From: Deltaproteobacteria bacterium
GTDB lineage: Bacteria; Desulfobacterota; Desulfuromonadia; Geobacterales; Geobacteraceae
Direction: 5' to 3'
NCBI GenBank assembly: GCA_021810985.1
Contig: JAJZQA010000103.1
Coordinates: 1-8,213 of the forward strand
Length of the DNA stretch: 8,213 nucleotides
The translations under genes and the position numbers were made by a program. This document shows, in pieces, positions 1-7,039 of the stretch. Below the pieces are notes generated by a model. It was given only the letters and a program-made list of their open reading frames with translations, searched no databases and was not told the origin of the DNA. How positions within the stretch are numbered: position 1 is the first letter of the stretch; each line of letters begins with the position of its first letter.

Positions 1-25
1 ATTACTATCTTTAAGGACACCTATC

Positions 26-634
26 ATGAACTCACCTCTAAAACATCTTCCGGCGATGGAACGCCGTGCGGTGACCGTTGAAACGGTTATCGCGCTGGCC
101 GCGGAGCAGAATCCCAGCGAAATCACCACCGCGGCCATTGCCAAACGCATGGGGTTGACCCAGGGCGCGATCTTTCGCCACTTTTCTAGTAAGGACGCCA
201 TCCTCGAGGCGGTTATGGAGTGGGTGGCGGAAAAGCTGCTTTCCAGGCAGGAGAAGGTGCTGCAGGGCGGTCTTTCGCCGCTGGTTGCACTCGAGGCGAT
301 ATTCATGGCACATATAGATTTTGTGGTGGAACATCCGGGCGTGCCAAGAATACTGTTTGGAGAGTTGCAGCGAGGGGAATCAACCGCTCCCAAGCGCATG
401 GCGCAATCCCTTATTCGCCGCTATGCCGAACGGGTGCAGCAGCTGCTCGAAGAAGGCAAGGAATGCGGTGACGTGGACACTTCCCTCGAATCCGAGGCGG
501 GAGCCATTCTCTTTATCGGCACGGTCCAGGGTCTGGTCATGCAGTCGCTGTTGGCCGGCGATGTGGGGCGCATCCAACGGGTTGCGCCACAGGCCTTTGC
601 CATCTTTCGACGCGGCATCGGGAGGACACAATGA
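26..634 (+). CDS. TetR/AcrR-family transcriptional regulator, first gene of exporter operon
   Basis: This is a 202-residue protein of normal length for a TetR-family repressor. The N-terminal DNA-binding domain covers about residues 12-60. Its helix-turn-helix is at about 34-56, with the typical run AIAKRMGLTQGAIFRHF followed by SSKDAIL. The rest should be the helical ligand-binding and dimerisation domain, which includes HPGVPRILFGE (103-113) and a hydrophobic helix near 160-177. AAGGA at 13-17, eight bases before the ATG, supports the start. The stop overlaps the adaptor start (ATGA, 631-634), so the regulator is translated with the exporter genes. By family precedent it probably represses this operon until an exported or related compound binds. 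Its promoter and operator lie upstream of the window, so autoregulation cannot be seen. The ligand is unknown. The family call is very secure; the role is inferred from position. Confidence 0.93.
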   Translation: MNSPLKHLPAMERRAVTVETVIALAAEQNPSEITTAAIAKRMGLTQGAIFRHFSSKDAILEAVMEWVAEKLLSRQEKVLQGGLSPLVALEAIFMAHIDFVVEHPGVPRILFGELQRGESTAPKRMAQSLIRRYAERVQQLLEEGKECGDVDTSLESEAGAILFIGTVQGLVMQSLLAGDVGRIQRVAPQAFAIFRRGIGRTQ

Positions 635-1782
635 AACGGTTGCACTTTCAGACTCGCACCCTGGCTATAATGGCAGTGCTTTTGCCGCTGCTGGCGCTCT
701 TTGTTTATGTCGCCCTGCGCTCGGGTCCGCTGGCACCGGTTACGGTGACGGTCAGCACCGTGGAGGAGCGTTCCATTGCCCCGGGTTTGTTCGGGATCGG
801 AACGGTCGCGTCGCGTTATACCTACAAAATCGGACCGACCTTTGCAGGACGGTTGACCAGGCTGGCTGTGCAGGTGGGTGATCGGGTACAGGCCGGACAG
901 CTGCTCGGAGAAATGGACCCGGTTGATCTCGACGAGCGGATCAATGCCCAAGAGGCTGCGGTCAAGCGTGCCGAGGCGCAGCTGCGGGATGCCCGGTCGC
1001 GACAGGTCTTTGCGCAAACCCAGGCCCGGCGTTTTGAGCAATTGCTTGGTGTGCGCTCAACCAGTGAGGAAATTACCGCCACTAAAAAACATGAGCTGCA
1101 AGTTGCTGAGACCGGTCTCGATGCGGCGCGTGAGGAACTGGCTCGAACCCGCGGAGAACGGGCCGCTTTGCTCGCGCAACGCAACAACCTGCGCCTGGTC
1201 GCCTCTGCCGATGGCCTGGTTGCCGTGCGCGATGTAGACCCCGGCACCACGGTTGTAGCCGGTCAAGCGGTGGTGGAGTTGATCGACCCAAAGAACCTCT
1301 GGCTCAATGTGCGGTTCGATCAGCTCGGCAGCCACGGACTCGCCGCGGGCCTGCCGGTGCAGATCGTGCTGCGCTCGCGCGCCGGACAAGCGTTGGCCGG
1401 ACATATACTGCGGGTCGAGCCGATGGCCGACGAAGTGACCGAAGAAACGCTGGCCAAGGTGGTGTTTGATCAACGTCTCGAACCGTTGCCGCCGGTGGGC
1501 GAACTTGCCGAAGTCACGGTTACCCTGCCGGCACTTCCCAAAACGCCGGTAATTCCAAACGCAGCCATCCAACGGAGCAACGGCCAAACGGGCGTCTGGC
1601 AGGTAACGAACGGCGATCTTCGATTTACGCCGGTCACGCTGGGCACAGCCGATCTGGAGGGGAATGTCCAGGTGCGCGCCGGGCTTGCGGCTGGTGACCG
1701 GGTGGTGGTGTACAGCGCAAAAGCCCTGAGTACGCGCAGCCGCATCAAGGTCGTTGACCGGATTCCGGGAGTGACGCGATGA
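631..1782 (+). CDS. Periplasmic adaptor (HlyD/MacA/DevB-like membrane fusion protein) of tripartite ABC exporter
   Basis: This 383-residue protein should bridge the inner-membrane ABC transporter and the outer-membrane channel. Residues about 9-29 form a hydrophobic N-terminal segment that anchors it or acts as signal, with no lipobox cysteine. The first half of the lipoyl (barrel-sandwich) domain is at about 66-97, with GRLTRLAVQVGDRVQAGQLL. A charged helical hairpin, rich in Ala, Glu and Arg, runs from about 98 to 187. The second lipoyl half is at about 189-218 (ADGLVAVRDVDPGTTVVAGQ). Beta-barrel and membrane-proximal domains follow, including PKTPVIPNAAI at 303-313. GGAGGA at 621-626 is a good ribosome binding site, and the ATG overlaps the regulator stop by four bases. 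The next gene is an FtsX-type permease and there is no RND pump, so this is an ABC-type adaptor, closer to DevB/MacA than to AcrA. The class is secure; the substrate is unknown. Confidence 0.92.
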   Translation: MKRLHFQTRTLAIMAVLLPLLALFVYVALRSGPLAPVTVTVSTVEERSIAPGLFGIGTVASRYTYKIGPTFAGRLTRLAVQVGDRVQAGQLLGEMDPVDLDERINAQEAAVKRAEAQLRDARSRQVFAQTQARRFEQLLGVRSTSEEITATKKHELQVAETGLDAAREELARTRGERAALLAQRNNLRLVASADGLVAVRDVDPGTTVVAGQAVVELIDPKNLWLNVRFDQLGSHGLAAGLPVQIVLRSRAGQALAGHILRVEPMADEVTEETLAKVVFDQRLEPLPPVGELAEVTVTLPALPKTPVIPNAAIQRSNGQTGVWQVTNGDLRFTPVTLGTADLEGNVQVRAGLAAGDRVVVYSAKALSTRSRIKVVDRIPGVTR

Positions 1783-2975
1783 TCAGCCTTGCCGGCCGGG
1801 ACATCATGCATTCCTGGGGAAAGTTTGTCTTCACCGGGGCAGGTTTGGGGCTGCTGATCGGCGTTACCCTGTCCATGGCCGGTATCTACCGGGGCATGGT
1901 GGATGACGCCAAGGTGCTGCTCGACAACAGTGGCGCCGATCTCTGGGTGGTGCAAAAGGACACCCTTGGCCCCTATGCCGAGCCATCAAGCATCTACGAC
2001 GACACCTGGCGCGGTATCCGCGGCATGCCGGGAGTGGCGCGGACGGCCAACGTCACCTATCTCACCATGCAGGTGCGCCAGGGCGAGCGCGACGTGCGTG
2101 CGATGATCTCCGGCGTTACGGCCGGCGAACCGGGAACACCCGGCTGGCCGCCGTATCTCGTCGCCGGGCGGCAGATCACCCGCGGCCATTACGAGGCGGT
2201 GGCCGATGTTGCCGCCGGTTTCAAACTCGGCGAGCGCATCGGGATCCGCCGCAACAGCTACACGGTGGTTGGCCTGACCAGGAGGATGGTCTCCTCAAAC
2301 GGCGATCCGATGGTGTTTATCCCGCTCAAGGATGCCCAGGAAGCCCAGTTCCTCAAAGATAATGATGCCATCCTGCAGCAGCGCCGCCGCACCGCCGTAA
2401 ATCCGGCCTTCAATCAGCCGGGAGTGCTTGATGCGGTCATCGCTTCGCAAAGCACCAACCCTTACGTAAACGCGGTTCTGGTGCAGGTTGCCTTCGGCCA
2501 TGGCGCGGAGGAGGTAGCTGCGTCGATCCGCCGCTGGAAGCAGTTGACGGTGTACACCCGCGGCCAGATGGAGGAGATCCTGGTGGGCAAGCTGATCGCC
2601 ACCTCGGCAAAGCAGATCGGTATGTTCCTGGTGATTCTCTCGATTGTCAGCGCGGCAATTGTCGCTTTCATTATCTACACCCTGACGCTCGGCAAGATCC
2701 GTGAGATCGCGGTGCTCAAACTGATCGGCACCAGGAACCGCACCATTGCCGGCCTGATCATGCAACAGGCCGTCGCCCTGGGGGTGATCGGTTTTGTAGT
2801 GGGCAAGATCACCGCTACCCTGGTGATGGCACCGATCTTTCCGAAATATGTGCTATTGGAACCGCTCGACTCCGTCAAGGGCTTCGTTGCCGTGGTCGTG
2901 ATCTGCGTTATATCGAGCATTATTGCCATCCGCGCGGCCCTCAAAGTTGATCCGGCCGAAGCCATTGGAGGTTGA
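1779..2975 (+). CDS. ABC exporter permease, FtsX/MacB/DevC type
   Basis: This 398-residue inner-membrane protein has the MacB/FtsX layout. One N-terminal membrane helix (about 15-37) is followed by a large periplasmic domain (about 38-278). Three C-terminal helices then lie at about 280-303, 322-350 and 366-388. Between the second and third is the charged loop KIREIAVLKLIGTRNRTI (306-323). Such loops in this family contact the ATPase. The protein ends in DPAEAI, a common tail of FtsX-family permeases. Transporters of this type are thought to move substrate out of the periplasm or outer leaflet by a mechanical stroke, not through a cytoplasmic pore. The ATPase is a separate gene downstream, unlike fused MacB, which together with gene order suggests a DevC-like permease. 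The ATG overlaps the adaptor stop (1779-1782), with GGGAG at 1767-1771 as a likely ribosome binding site. The substrate is unknown. Confidence 0.92.
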   Translation: MISLAGRDIMHSWGKFVFTGAGLGLLIGVTLSMAGIYRGMVDDAKVLLDNSGADLWVVQKDTLGPYAEPSSIYDDTWRGIRGMPGVARTANVTYLTMQVRQGERDVRAMISGVTAGEPGTPGWPPYLVAGRQITRGHYEAVADVAAGFKLGERIGIRRNSYTVVGLTRRMVSSNGDPMVFIPLKDAQEAQFLKDNDAILQQRRRTAVNPAFNQPGVLDAVIASQSTNPYVNAVLVQVAFGHGAEEVAASIRRWKQLTVYTRGQMEEILVGKLIATSAKQIGMFLVILSIVSAAIVAFIIYTLTLGKIREIAVLKLIGTRNRTIAGLIMQQAVALGVIGFVVGKITATLVMAPIFPKYVLLEPLDSVKGFVAVVVICVISSIIAIRAALKVDPAEAIGG

Positions 2976-2976
2976 C

Positions 2977-3684
2977 ATGACCGGCGCGGGAATTCGTATT
3001 GAGGGATTGCGGAAACGCTATGGCAGCGGCGACACCGCCGTCGATGCCTTGAAGAAGGTGGATATGCAGGTATTCCCCGGCGAGGTGGTCGGCCTGATCG
3101 GCCCCTCGGGCTCGGGCAAGAGTACGTTGCTCAAATGCCTGGGCGCGGTCATCGAGCCGACCGCCGGGCGCATGATTCTCGATGACGAGGTGATCTATGA
3201 CGACGGCTGGAAAGTCAAGGATCTGCGGGCACTGCGTCGCGACAGCATCGGCTTCATCTTTCAGGCGCCATACCTCATCTCCTTCCTCGACGTCACCGAC
3301 AACATTGCCCTGCTGCCGATGCTGGCCGGAAAACCGAACGCCGAGGCGCGCGGTCAAGCGCTGGACCTGCTGAAAGCGCTCGATGTGGAGCATCGCGCCA
3401 AGGCCATGCCGTCACAGCTTTCCGGCGGAGAACAGCAGCGGGTGGCCATAGCGCGCGGATTGGTCAATCGCCCTCCGGTGATTCTCGCTGACGAGCCCAC
3501 CGCGCCGCTCGACAGCGAGCGTGCCTTGGCGGTTATCCGGATTTTGAACGAGATGGCCCGCAAATACGAGACCGCCATCATTGTCGTCACTCACGACGAA
3601 AAAATCATCCCGACCTTCAAACGCATCTACCATATCCGTGATGGAGTGACCTACGAGGAGGCCGGCCAAGGGCTGGAATTCTAA
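2977..3684 (+). CDS. ABC exporter ATP-binding protein (MacB-N/LolD/DevA type)
   Basis: This 235-residue ATPase should drive the FtsX-type permease encoded just upstream. Visible motifs are Walker A GPSGSGKST (42-50), Q-loop glutamine 96 (FIFQAP), signature LSGGEQQR (148-155), Walker B VILADEP (168-174) with catalytic Glu173, and switch histidine 206 (VVTHDE). The D-loop reads APLDSE, a small variation on the usual ALD or NLD. All catalytic residues are present, so it should be active. The ATG at 2977 is preferred because GGAGG (2967-2971) lies five bases before it and it starts one base after the permease stop. An in-frame ATG at 2923 would add 18 residues, overlap the permease by 53 bases and lack homologous-looking sequence. 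The stop overlaps the next start (TAATG). It could equally be called LolD-like, but no lipoprotein-release partner genes are present. Confidence 0.93.
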   Translation: MTGAGIRIEGLRKRYGSGDTAVDALKKVDMQVFPGEVVGLIGPSGSGKSTLLKCLGAVIEPTAGRMILDDEVIYDDGWKVKDLRALRRDSIGFIFQAPYLISFLDVTDNIALLPMLAGKPNAEARGQALDLLKALDVEHRAKAMPSQLSGGEQQRVAIARGLVNRPPVILADEPTAPLDSERALAVIRILNEMARKYETAIIVVTHDEKIIPTFKRIYHIRDGVTYEEAGQGLEF

Positions 3685-5228
3685 TGATCCACGAATCTTC
3701 GTTGAAAAACAAAACTGGTAGTGGTACGGGCAACGCACAAACGCTCGGCAGGCACCTCTACATGGCCTTCATCCTTGCCGCCCTGCTGACGGGATGTTCG
3801 GTCGGTCCCGACTTTATTCGTCCGGCACAACCTGCGGTGGCGACCTATACCGCAGCCCCCTTGCCTGCGCACACAGCCTCCGCTCCTACCGCATTCGGGG
3901 GGACGCAACAGTTCGTCGAAGGCGGCCGGATCAACCCCCACTGGTGGAAAGAGTTCGGCTCACCCAGGCTGGAGGCCCTGATCACGGAGGCCTTGCAGGC
4001 TAACCCCACCTTGGCCGGGTCACAGGCCGCTGTGCGCCAGGCCCAGGAGTTATATGCGGCGCAGTCCGGCTCGACCCGTTATCCGCTCGTTGACGCCACC
4101 GTCGGCAGCCAGCGCCAGCGATTTAATCCGAATACCATGGGACAGCCCGGCGAAGCCCGGGAATTCAACCTGTATACCGCCGGTGTCGGCGTGCAGTACA
4201 CCTTTGACCTGTTTGGCGGCAACCGGCGCGCGCTTGAGGCCTTGGCCGCCCGCGTCGACTATCAGCGCTATCAATTGGAAGGCGCACGCTTGACCTTGGC
4301 GGGCGCCATCGTCACTGCCGCGATTACCCAGGCAAAGCTGGCCGGGCAAATCCAGGCCACGGAAGCAATTCTCAGTTCCCAGGAAGAGCAACTGGGTGTA
4401 ACCCGGGAACGGCTTCGTCTCGGCAACGCTGCTCAGGACGAACTGTTGGCCTTGCAACCCCAGGTGGAAGAGACGCGCGCCGCCATCTTGGTCCTGCGCA
4501 ATCAGCTTCAACAGAATAAACATCTGCTGGCCGTGCTTGCCGGCAGAGCACCGGGGTCTGGAAGCGTGCCCTCTTTCACCCTCGAAGAGTTTACGCTGCC
4601 GGCCAAACTGCCCTTGGTAGTGCCCTCCGAACTGGTGCGTACTCGACCCGACATCCAGGCCGCCGAAGCCCTGCTGCATGAAGCAAATGCCGAATACGGC
4701 GTGGCGATTGCCAAATTGTATCCACAAATCACCCTCAGTGCCGATCTTGGTACTCAAGCTTTGACCACAGCTGCTCTATTCGGCAGCGGTTCCGCTGTTT
4801 GGAGCCTGGTCGGGCAACTGATTCAACCTTTGTTCAACCCCGGACTGCCGGCAAAAAAACGAGCGGCGCTGGCCGCATTCGATGCCGCGGCGGCCAATTA
4901 CCAGACCGTTGTCCTTGAATCCCTTCGTTCCGTGGCCGACGTGCTCTGTGCCTTGGACAACGATGCGCAAAGAATGGCAGCGATGTTTGCTGCCGACACC
5001 GCAGCACGAGAATCCATGAATTCAACGCAACGACGTTACGCCCTGGGCGCGGCCGGCTACCTGGAACTGCTGATCGCCCAGCAACAGGCGCAACGCATGC
5101 GTATCAACCTCATTGAGTCCCAAACGCAGCGCCTGGTCGATTCCGCCGCACTGTATCAGGCGCTGGGCGGTGGATTGTTGCATGATCGTACAGCGGCAGC
5201 GGCTTTGCATCCTGATGCCGCAAATTGA
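3684..5228 (+). CDS. Outer-membrane efflux lipoprotein (NodT/TolC-family channel)
   Basis: This 514-residue protein is the outer-membrane exit duct of the exporter. A hydrophobic signal segment (about 27-37) ends in the lipobox LLTGC, so Cys38 should be lipid-modified and become residue 1 of the mature protein. The next residues, SVGPDFIRP, are typical of NodT-type channels. Two repeated outer-membrane-efflux halves follow, at about 88-285 and 310-495. The hallmark stretch VPSELVRTRPDIQAAEALL is at 313-331, and a Leu/Gln/Ala-rich helical pattern suits the periplasmic tunnel. The annotated ATG overlaps the ATPase stop by one base (TAATG) and lacks a strong ribosome binding site, so translational coupling is likely. 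A second in-frame ATG at 3762 would give a more usual short signal peptide (MAFILAALLTGC); the true start is uncertain. Family and location are secure. It may also serve other pumps in the cell. Confidence 0.92.
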   Translation: MIHESSLKNKTGSGTGNAQTLGRHLYMAFILAALLTGCSVGPDFIRPAQPAVATYTAAPLPAHTASAPTAFGGTQQFVEGGRINPHWWKEFGSPRLEALITEALQANPTLAGSQAAVRQAQELYAAQSGSTRYPLVDATVGSQRQRFNPNTMGQPGEAREFNLYTAGVGVQYTFDLFGGNRRALEALAARVDYQRYQLEGARLTLAGAIVTAAITQAKLAGQIQATEAILSSQEEQLGVTRERLRLGNAAQDELLALQPQVEETRAAILVLRNQLQQNKHLLAVLAGRAPGSGSVPSFTLEEFTLPAKLPLVVPSELVRTRPDIQAAEALLHEANAEYGVAIAKLYPQITLSADLGTQALTTAALFGSGSAVWSLVGQLIQPLFNPGLPAKKRAALAAFDAAAANYQTVVLESLRSVADVLCALDNDAQRMAAMFAADTAARESMNSTQRRYALGAAGYLELLIAQQQAQRMRINLIESQTQRLVDSAALYQALGGGLLHDRTAAAALHPDAAN

Positions 5229-5231
5229 ATA

Positions 5232-5258
5232 CTTGTCTGAAAATCTTGTCTGAAAATC
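5232..5258 (+). repeat. Perfect 13-bp tandem duplication downstream of the channel gene
   Basis: The unit CTTGTCTGAAAAT occurs twice back to back (5232-5244 and 5245-5257), with one further matching base. It begins four bases after the channel-gene stop. No hairpin with a T-tract was found nearby, so it is not an obvious terminator. It may be a simple slippage duplication or a pair of protein-binding half-sites; the sequence does not decide. Confidence 0.8.
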
Positions 5259-5413
5259 ACAAGCTGGCGTACGGAAATTGCCGTGAAAACCGGCCGCTCA
5301 AGATTATTTATTACTCATCAGAACTAGTATCGCGAAATTGACGAGTGTTTCCGGTTAGTTATTGGCAAATCAACAATTCTTGGAAGATGTCGCAGTTCCT
5401 TGACCTTGATCTT

Positions 5414-5443
5414 TTGACTGATATTCTTGGTAAAAGTGAGTAT
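5414..5443 (+). promoter_or_regulatory. Possible promoter of the second TetR gene
   Basis: TTGACT (5414-5419) matches the sigma-70 -35 consensus at five of six bases. A weak -10, GAGTAT (5438-5443), follows after 18 bases and matches at only three of six. Transcription would begin near 5450, leaving a leader of about 25 bases before the ATG. The -10 lies inside the inverted repeat at 5433-5450, which fits repression by steric blocking. The call depends largely on the -35 and on position. Confidence 0.35.
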
Positions 5444-5450
5444 TCACTTT
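5433..5450. promoter_or_regulatory. 18-bp inverted repeat, candidate TetR operator
   Basis: Two perfect 7-base arms, AAAGTGA and TCACTTT, flank the four-base centre GTAT. The repeat ends 25 bases before the start codon of the TetR gene at 5476 and overlaps the likely promoter. Size, symmetry and position are typical of TetR-family operators, so autoregulation by the adjacent TetR is the simplest reading. No second copy was noticed before ric, before hcp, or in the 25 visible bases before the first TetR gene. Confidence 0.6.
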
Positions 5451-5475
5451 CATAAAGGTACGAAAGGACTGTTCG

Positions 5476-6096
5476 ATGTGTGCCCGGCAACGAGAAACAA
5501 CCGAAATACGACAGCAACAGATCACAGATGCCGCATTGCACATAATCGGCAGCAAGGGTATCCATGGCGCAACCATCGCTGAAATTGCCGCGGAGGTCGG
5601 CATTTCAGAGGGGAATATTTACCGGCACTTCAGGAACAAGGAAGAGATTCTCAAGTCGGTGATCGAGAAAATCGGCGAAGACCTGTGCCGGATACTGACC
5701 TCGGTGCAAGACACCTCCGATCCTGTGCAAAGGATGGGCGAGATTTTCCAGCGTCACCTGGCCCTGGCAGCTGGCAACAAGGGTATCCCGCGCACACTGT
5801 TTTCCGAAGAAGTCATGGTCATCCAGGAATCGCTGCGCGAAGAAATCAAGAACCGTTTGACGATCTACTTCAAAGGTATCAGCGAGATAATTCGTCAGGG
5901 CCAGAAGCGTGGTTCCATACTGCCGCAATTGAAAGCGGAAGCCCTCACCAGCATGTTCATCGGAACAATAAACTTTACCGTCATTCGCTGGACGCTCAGC
6001 AACTTTCAACTCGATATGGAAGAGGAGGGACACGTGCTCTGGGAAACTTTCCTGAAAGCTATTGAGCAAAGCCCGCCGCTTGTTCCTGTCAGGTAA
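5476..6096 (+). CDS. TetR/AcrR-family transcriptional regulator upstream of ric and hcp
   Basis: This 206-residue regulator has its DNA-binding domain at about residues 9-60. The helix-turn-helix at about 34-56 reads TIAEIAAEVGISEGNIYRHF, followed by RNKEEIL. The C-terminal domain carries GIPRTLFSEE (103-112) and MFIGTINF (160-167), which align with matching parts of the first TetR protein in this window. The two are therefore probably related copies of one subfamily. AAAGGA at 5463-5468, seven bases before the ATG, supports the start. An 18-bp inverted repeat lies just upstream and is a likely operator for this protein. The gene is followed after 77 bases by ric on the same strand, so it may be co-transcribed with ric or regulate it. 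Only two cysteines (2 and 71) are present, so no metal-cluster or Cys-based nitric oxide sensor motif is evident. The ligand is unknown. Confidence 0.93.
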   Translation: MCARQRETTEIRQQQITDAALHIIGSKGIHGATIAEIAAEVGISEGNIYRHFRNKEEILKSVIEKIGEDLCRILTSVQDTSDPVQRMGEIFQRHLALAAGNKGIPRTLFSEEVMVIQESLREEIKNRLTIYFKGISEIIRQGQKRGSILPQLKAEALTSMFIGTINFTVIRWTLSNFQLDMEEEGHVLWETFLKAIEQSPPLVPVR

Positions 6097-6130
6097 TTCC
6101 GGCTGCGCCCGGGCCAACCAAGGACAGGAA
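6083..6130 (+). other. Possible stem-loop between the second TetR gene and ric
   Basis: TTCCTGTC (6083-6090) and GACAGGAA (6123-6130) are perfectly complementary 8-base arms. Inside them, GGT (6092-6094) can pair with ACC (6117-6119) and CCGG (6099-6102) with CCGG (6109-6112). The structure spans the TetR stop codon and ends 43 bases before ric. A TTTT run begins at 6140, ten bases after the stem, so it is not a classical intrinsic terminator. It could lower read-through, stabilise an RNA end, or be chance. Confidence 0.35.
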
Positions 6131-6173
6131 ACCGCACAGTTTTAATCACCTGGTACAATGTCTGGAGGAGACG

Positions 6174-6911
6174 ATGGAAAAGCAGCAGTCGGATAAACAG
6201 CTGATGGATAGTGCCAACAGGACAATTGGCGAGATCGTCGCCGACGACTATCGGACCGCCAGGGTCTTCGAAGACCATGGCATCGATTTCTGTTGTGGCG
6301 GCAAGATTGCCCTTTCGGAGATCTGCCGGGACAAGGGCATCGAGCTTGCCGTCATAGAGCGGGAGCTTGCAGCCGTAAAAGTCGCGTCCCTTGACAGAAG
6401 CCTGAACTATTCAGCATGGGAGCTTCCTTTTCTGGTGGATTTTATCGTTAACACCCACCACGCCTATCTTCATGAAAATATGGGGCAGATTGCCGGGTAC
6501 GCCCGGAAGATCGCGGAGGTTCATGGTCCAAACCATCCCGAGGTGCTGGAGATAGCCGAAATTTTCAGCAAGATAGTCACCGATTTGAAGGATCATTTGC
6601 AGTATGAGGAAGAGGTGTTTTTCCCTGCCATCAAACGTTGTGATGCCGCCGGGAAATCTCACGCGGTTCCGGACACAATGGATTTGGAATCAATGAGGGC
6701 CGGCCTCGAAAAACTCCAGCAAGAGCACGAAGAAGTGGGCGACGCAATCCACCGGATCCGCCATCTTGCCAAGGACTATGACATCCCCGCTGATGCCTGC
6801 AACACCTTCAGGCTCACCTATCAGAAACTCAAAGAGTTCGAGGACGATCTGCACAAACACGTGCATCTCGAAAACAACATTCTTTTTCCGAAAACGGCGC
6901 GGTTCTCCTGA
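6174..6911 (+). CDS. ric: Ric (ScdA/YtfE) di-iron protein for repair of iron-sulfur clusters
   Basis: This 245-residue cytoplasmic protein belongs to the Ric family, which restores iron-sulfur clusters damaged by nitric oxide or oxidants and carries a non-haem di-iron centre. The N-terminal ScdA domain (about 14-68) has the diagnostic DFCCGG motif with Cys40-Cys41. A hemerythrin-like four-helix domain (about 85-240) supplies the expected iron ligands: His95 or His96 (NTHHAYL), His141 and Glu145 (HLQYEEEVFFP), His185 (QEHEEVG), and His229 and Glu233 (HVHLENNILFP). The set is complete, so the protein should be functional, and its length is a little above the roughly 220 residues usual for the family. 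GGAGG at 6164-6168 supports the start. It lies between a TetR gene and hcp. Ric and Hcp are linked in other bacteria as partners in nitric oxide resistance, so a shared role is likely. Confidence 0.95.
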   Translation: MEKQQSDKQLMDSANRTIGEIVADDYRTARVFEDHGIDFCCGGKIALSEICRDKGIELAVIERELAAVKVASLDRSLNYSAWELPFLVDFIVNTHHAYLHENMGQIAGYARKIAEVHGPNHPEVLEIAEIFSKIVTDLKDHLQYEEEVFFPAIKRCDAAGKSHAVPDTMDLESMRAGLEKLQQEHEEVGDAIHRIRHLAKDYDIPADACNTFRLTYQKLKEFEDDLHKHVHLENNILFPKTARFS

Positions 6912-7039
6912 GCATGTCGTCTTCCACCGTACTACTTGCAATCAAAATTCGATCAGTTTTTCATCTCCCCGCAACCCGGTGATCAGCGTTATGTAGGCGA
7001 AGGTTGCCGGATCAAATCAAAACCAAGGAGGATTTAATC

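Noticed and set aside
321..881. Plus-strand open frame of 186 codons in another frame
   Set aside because: It overlaps the TetR and adaptor genes out of frame and has a Cys/Trp/Arg-rich low-quality composition without any domain.
421..1041. Open frame of 206 codons on the minus strand
   Set aside because: It crosses the junction between the first TetR gene and the adaptor, both clear plus-strand genes. It is a by-product of G+C-rich codon use.
5259..5413. Terminator or small RNA in the A+T-richer spacer after the exporter operon
   Set aside because: Only 4-base hairpin arms (for example ACGG/CCGT at 5271-5284) were found, with no T-tract, and no convincing small ORF or promoter pair.
6154..6159. 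TACAAT as a -10 element for ric
   Set aside because: It is a good -10 match but has no -35 at a proper distance, and transcription would begin within the ribosome binding site, ending with almost no leader.
6912..7039. Promoter, NsrR/FNR-type site or terminator between ric and hcp
   Set aside because: I looked for TTGAT-N4-ATCAA, TTGAC-N4-GTCAA and NsrR-like palindromes and found none convincing. TTGCAA at 6936 with TTTCAT at 6959 is too weak to call. GCAACC (6971-6976) and GGTTGC (7002-7007) could pair, but the loop is 25 bases and no T-tract follows.
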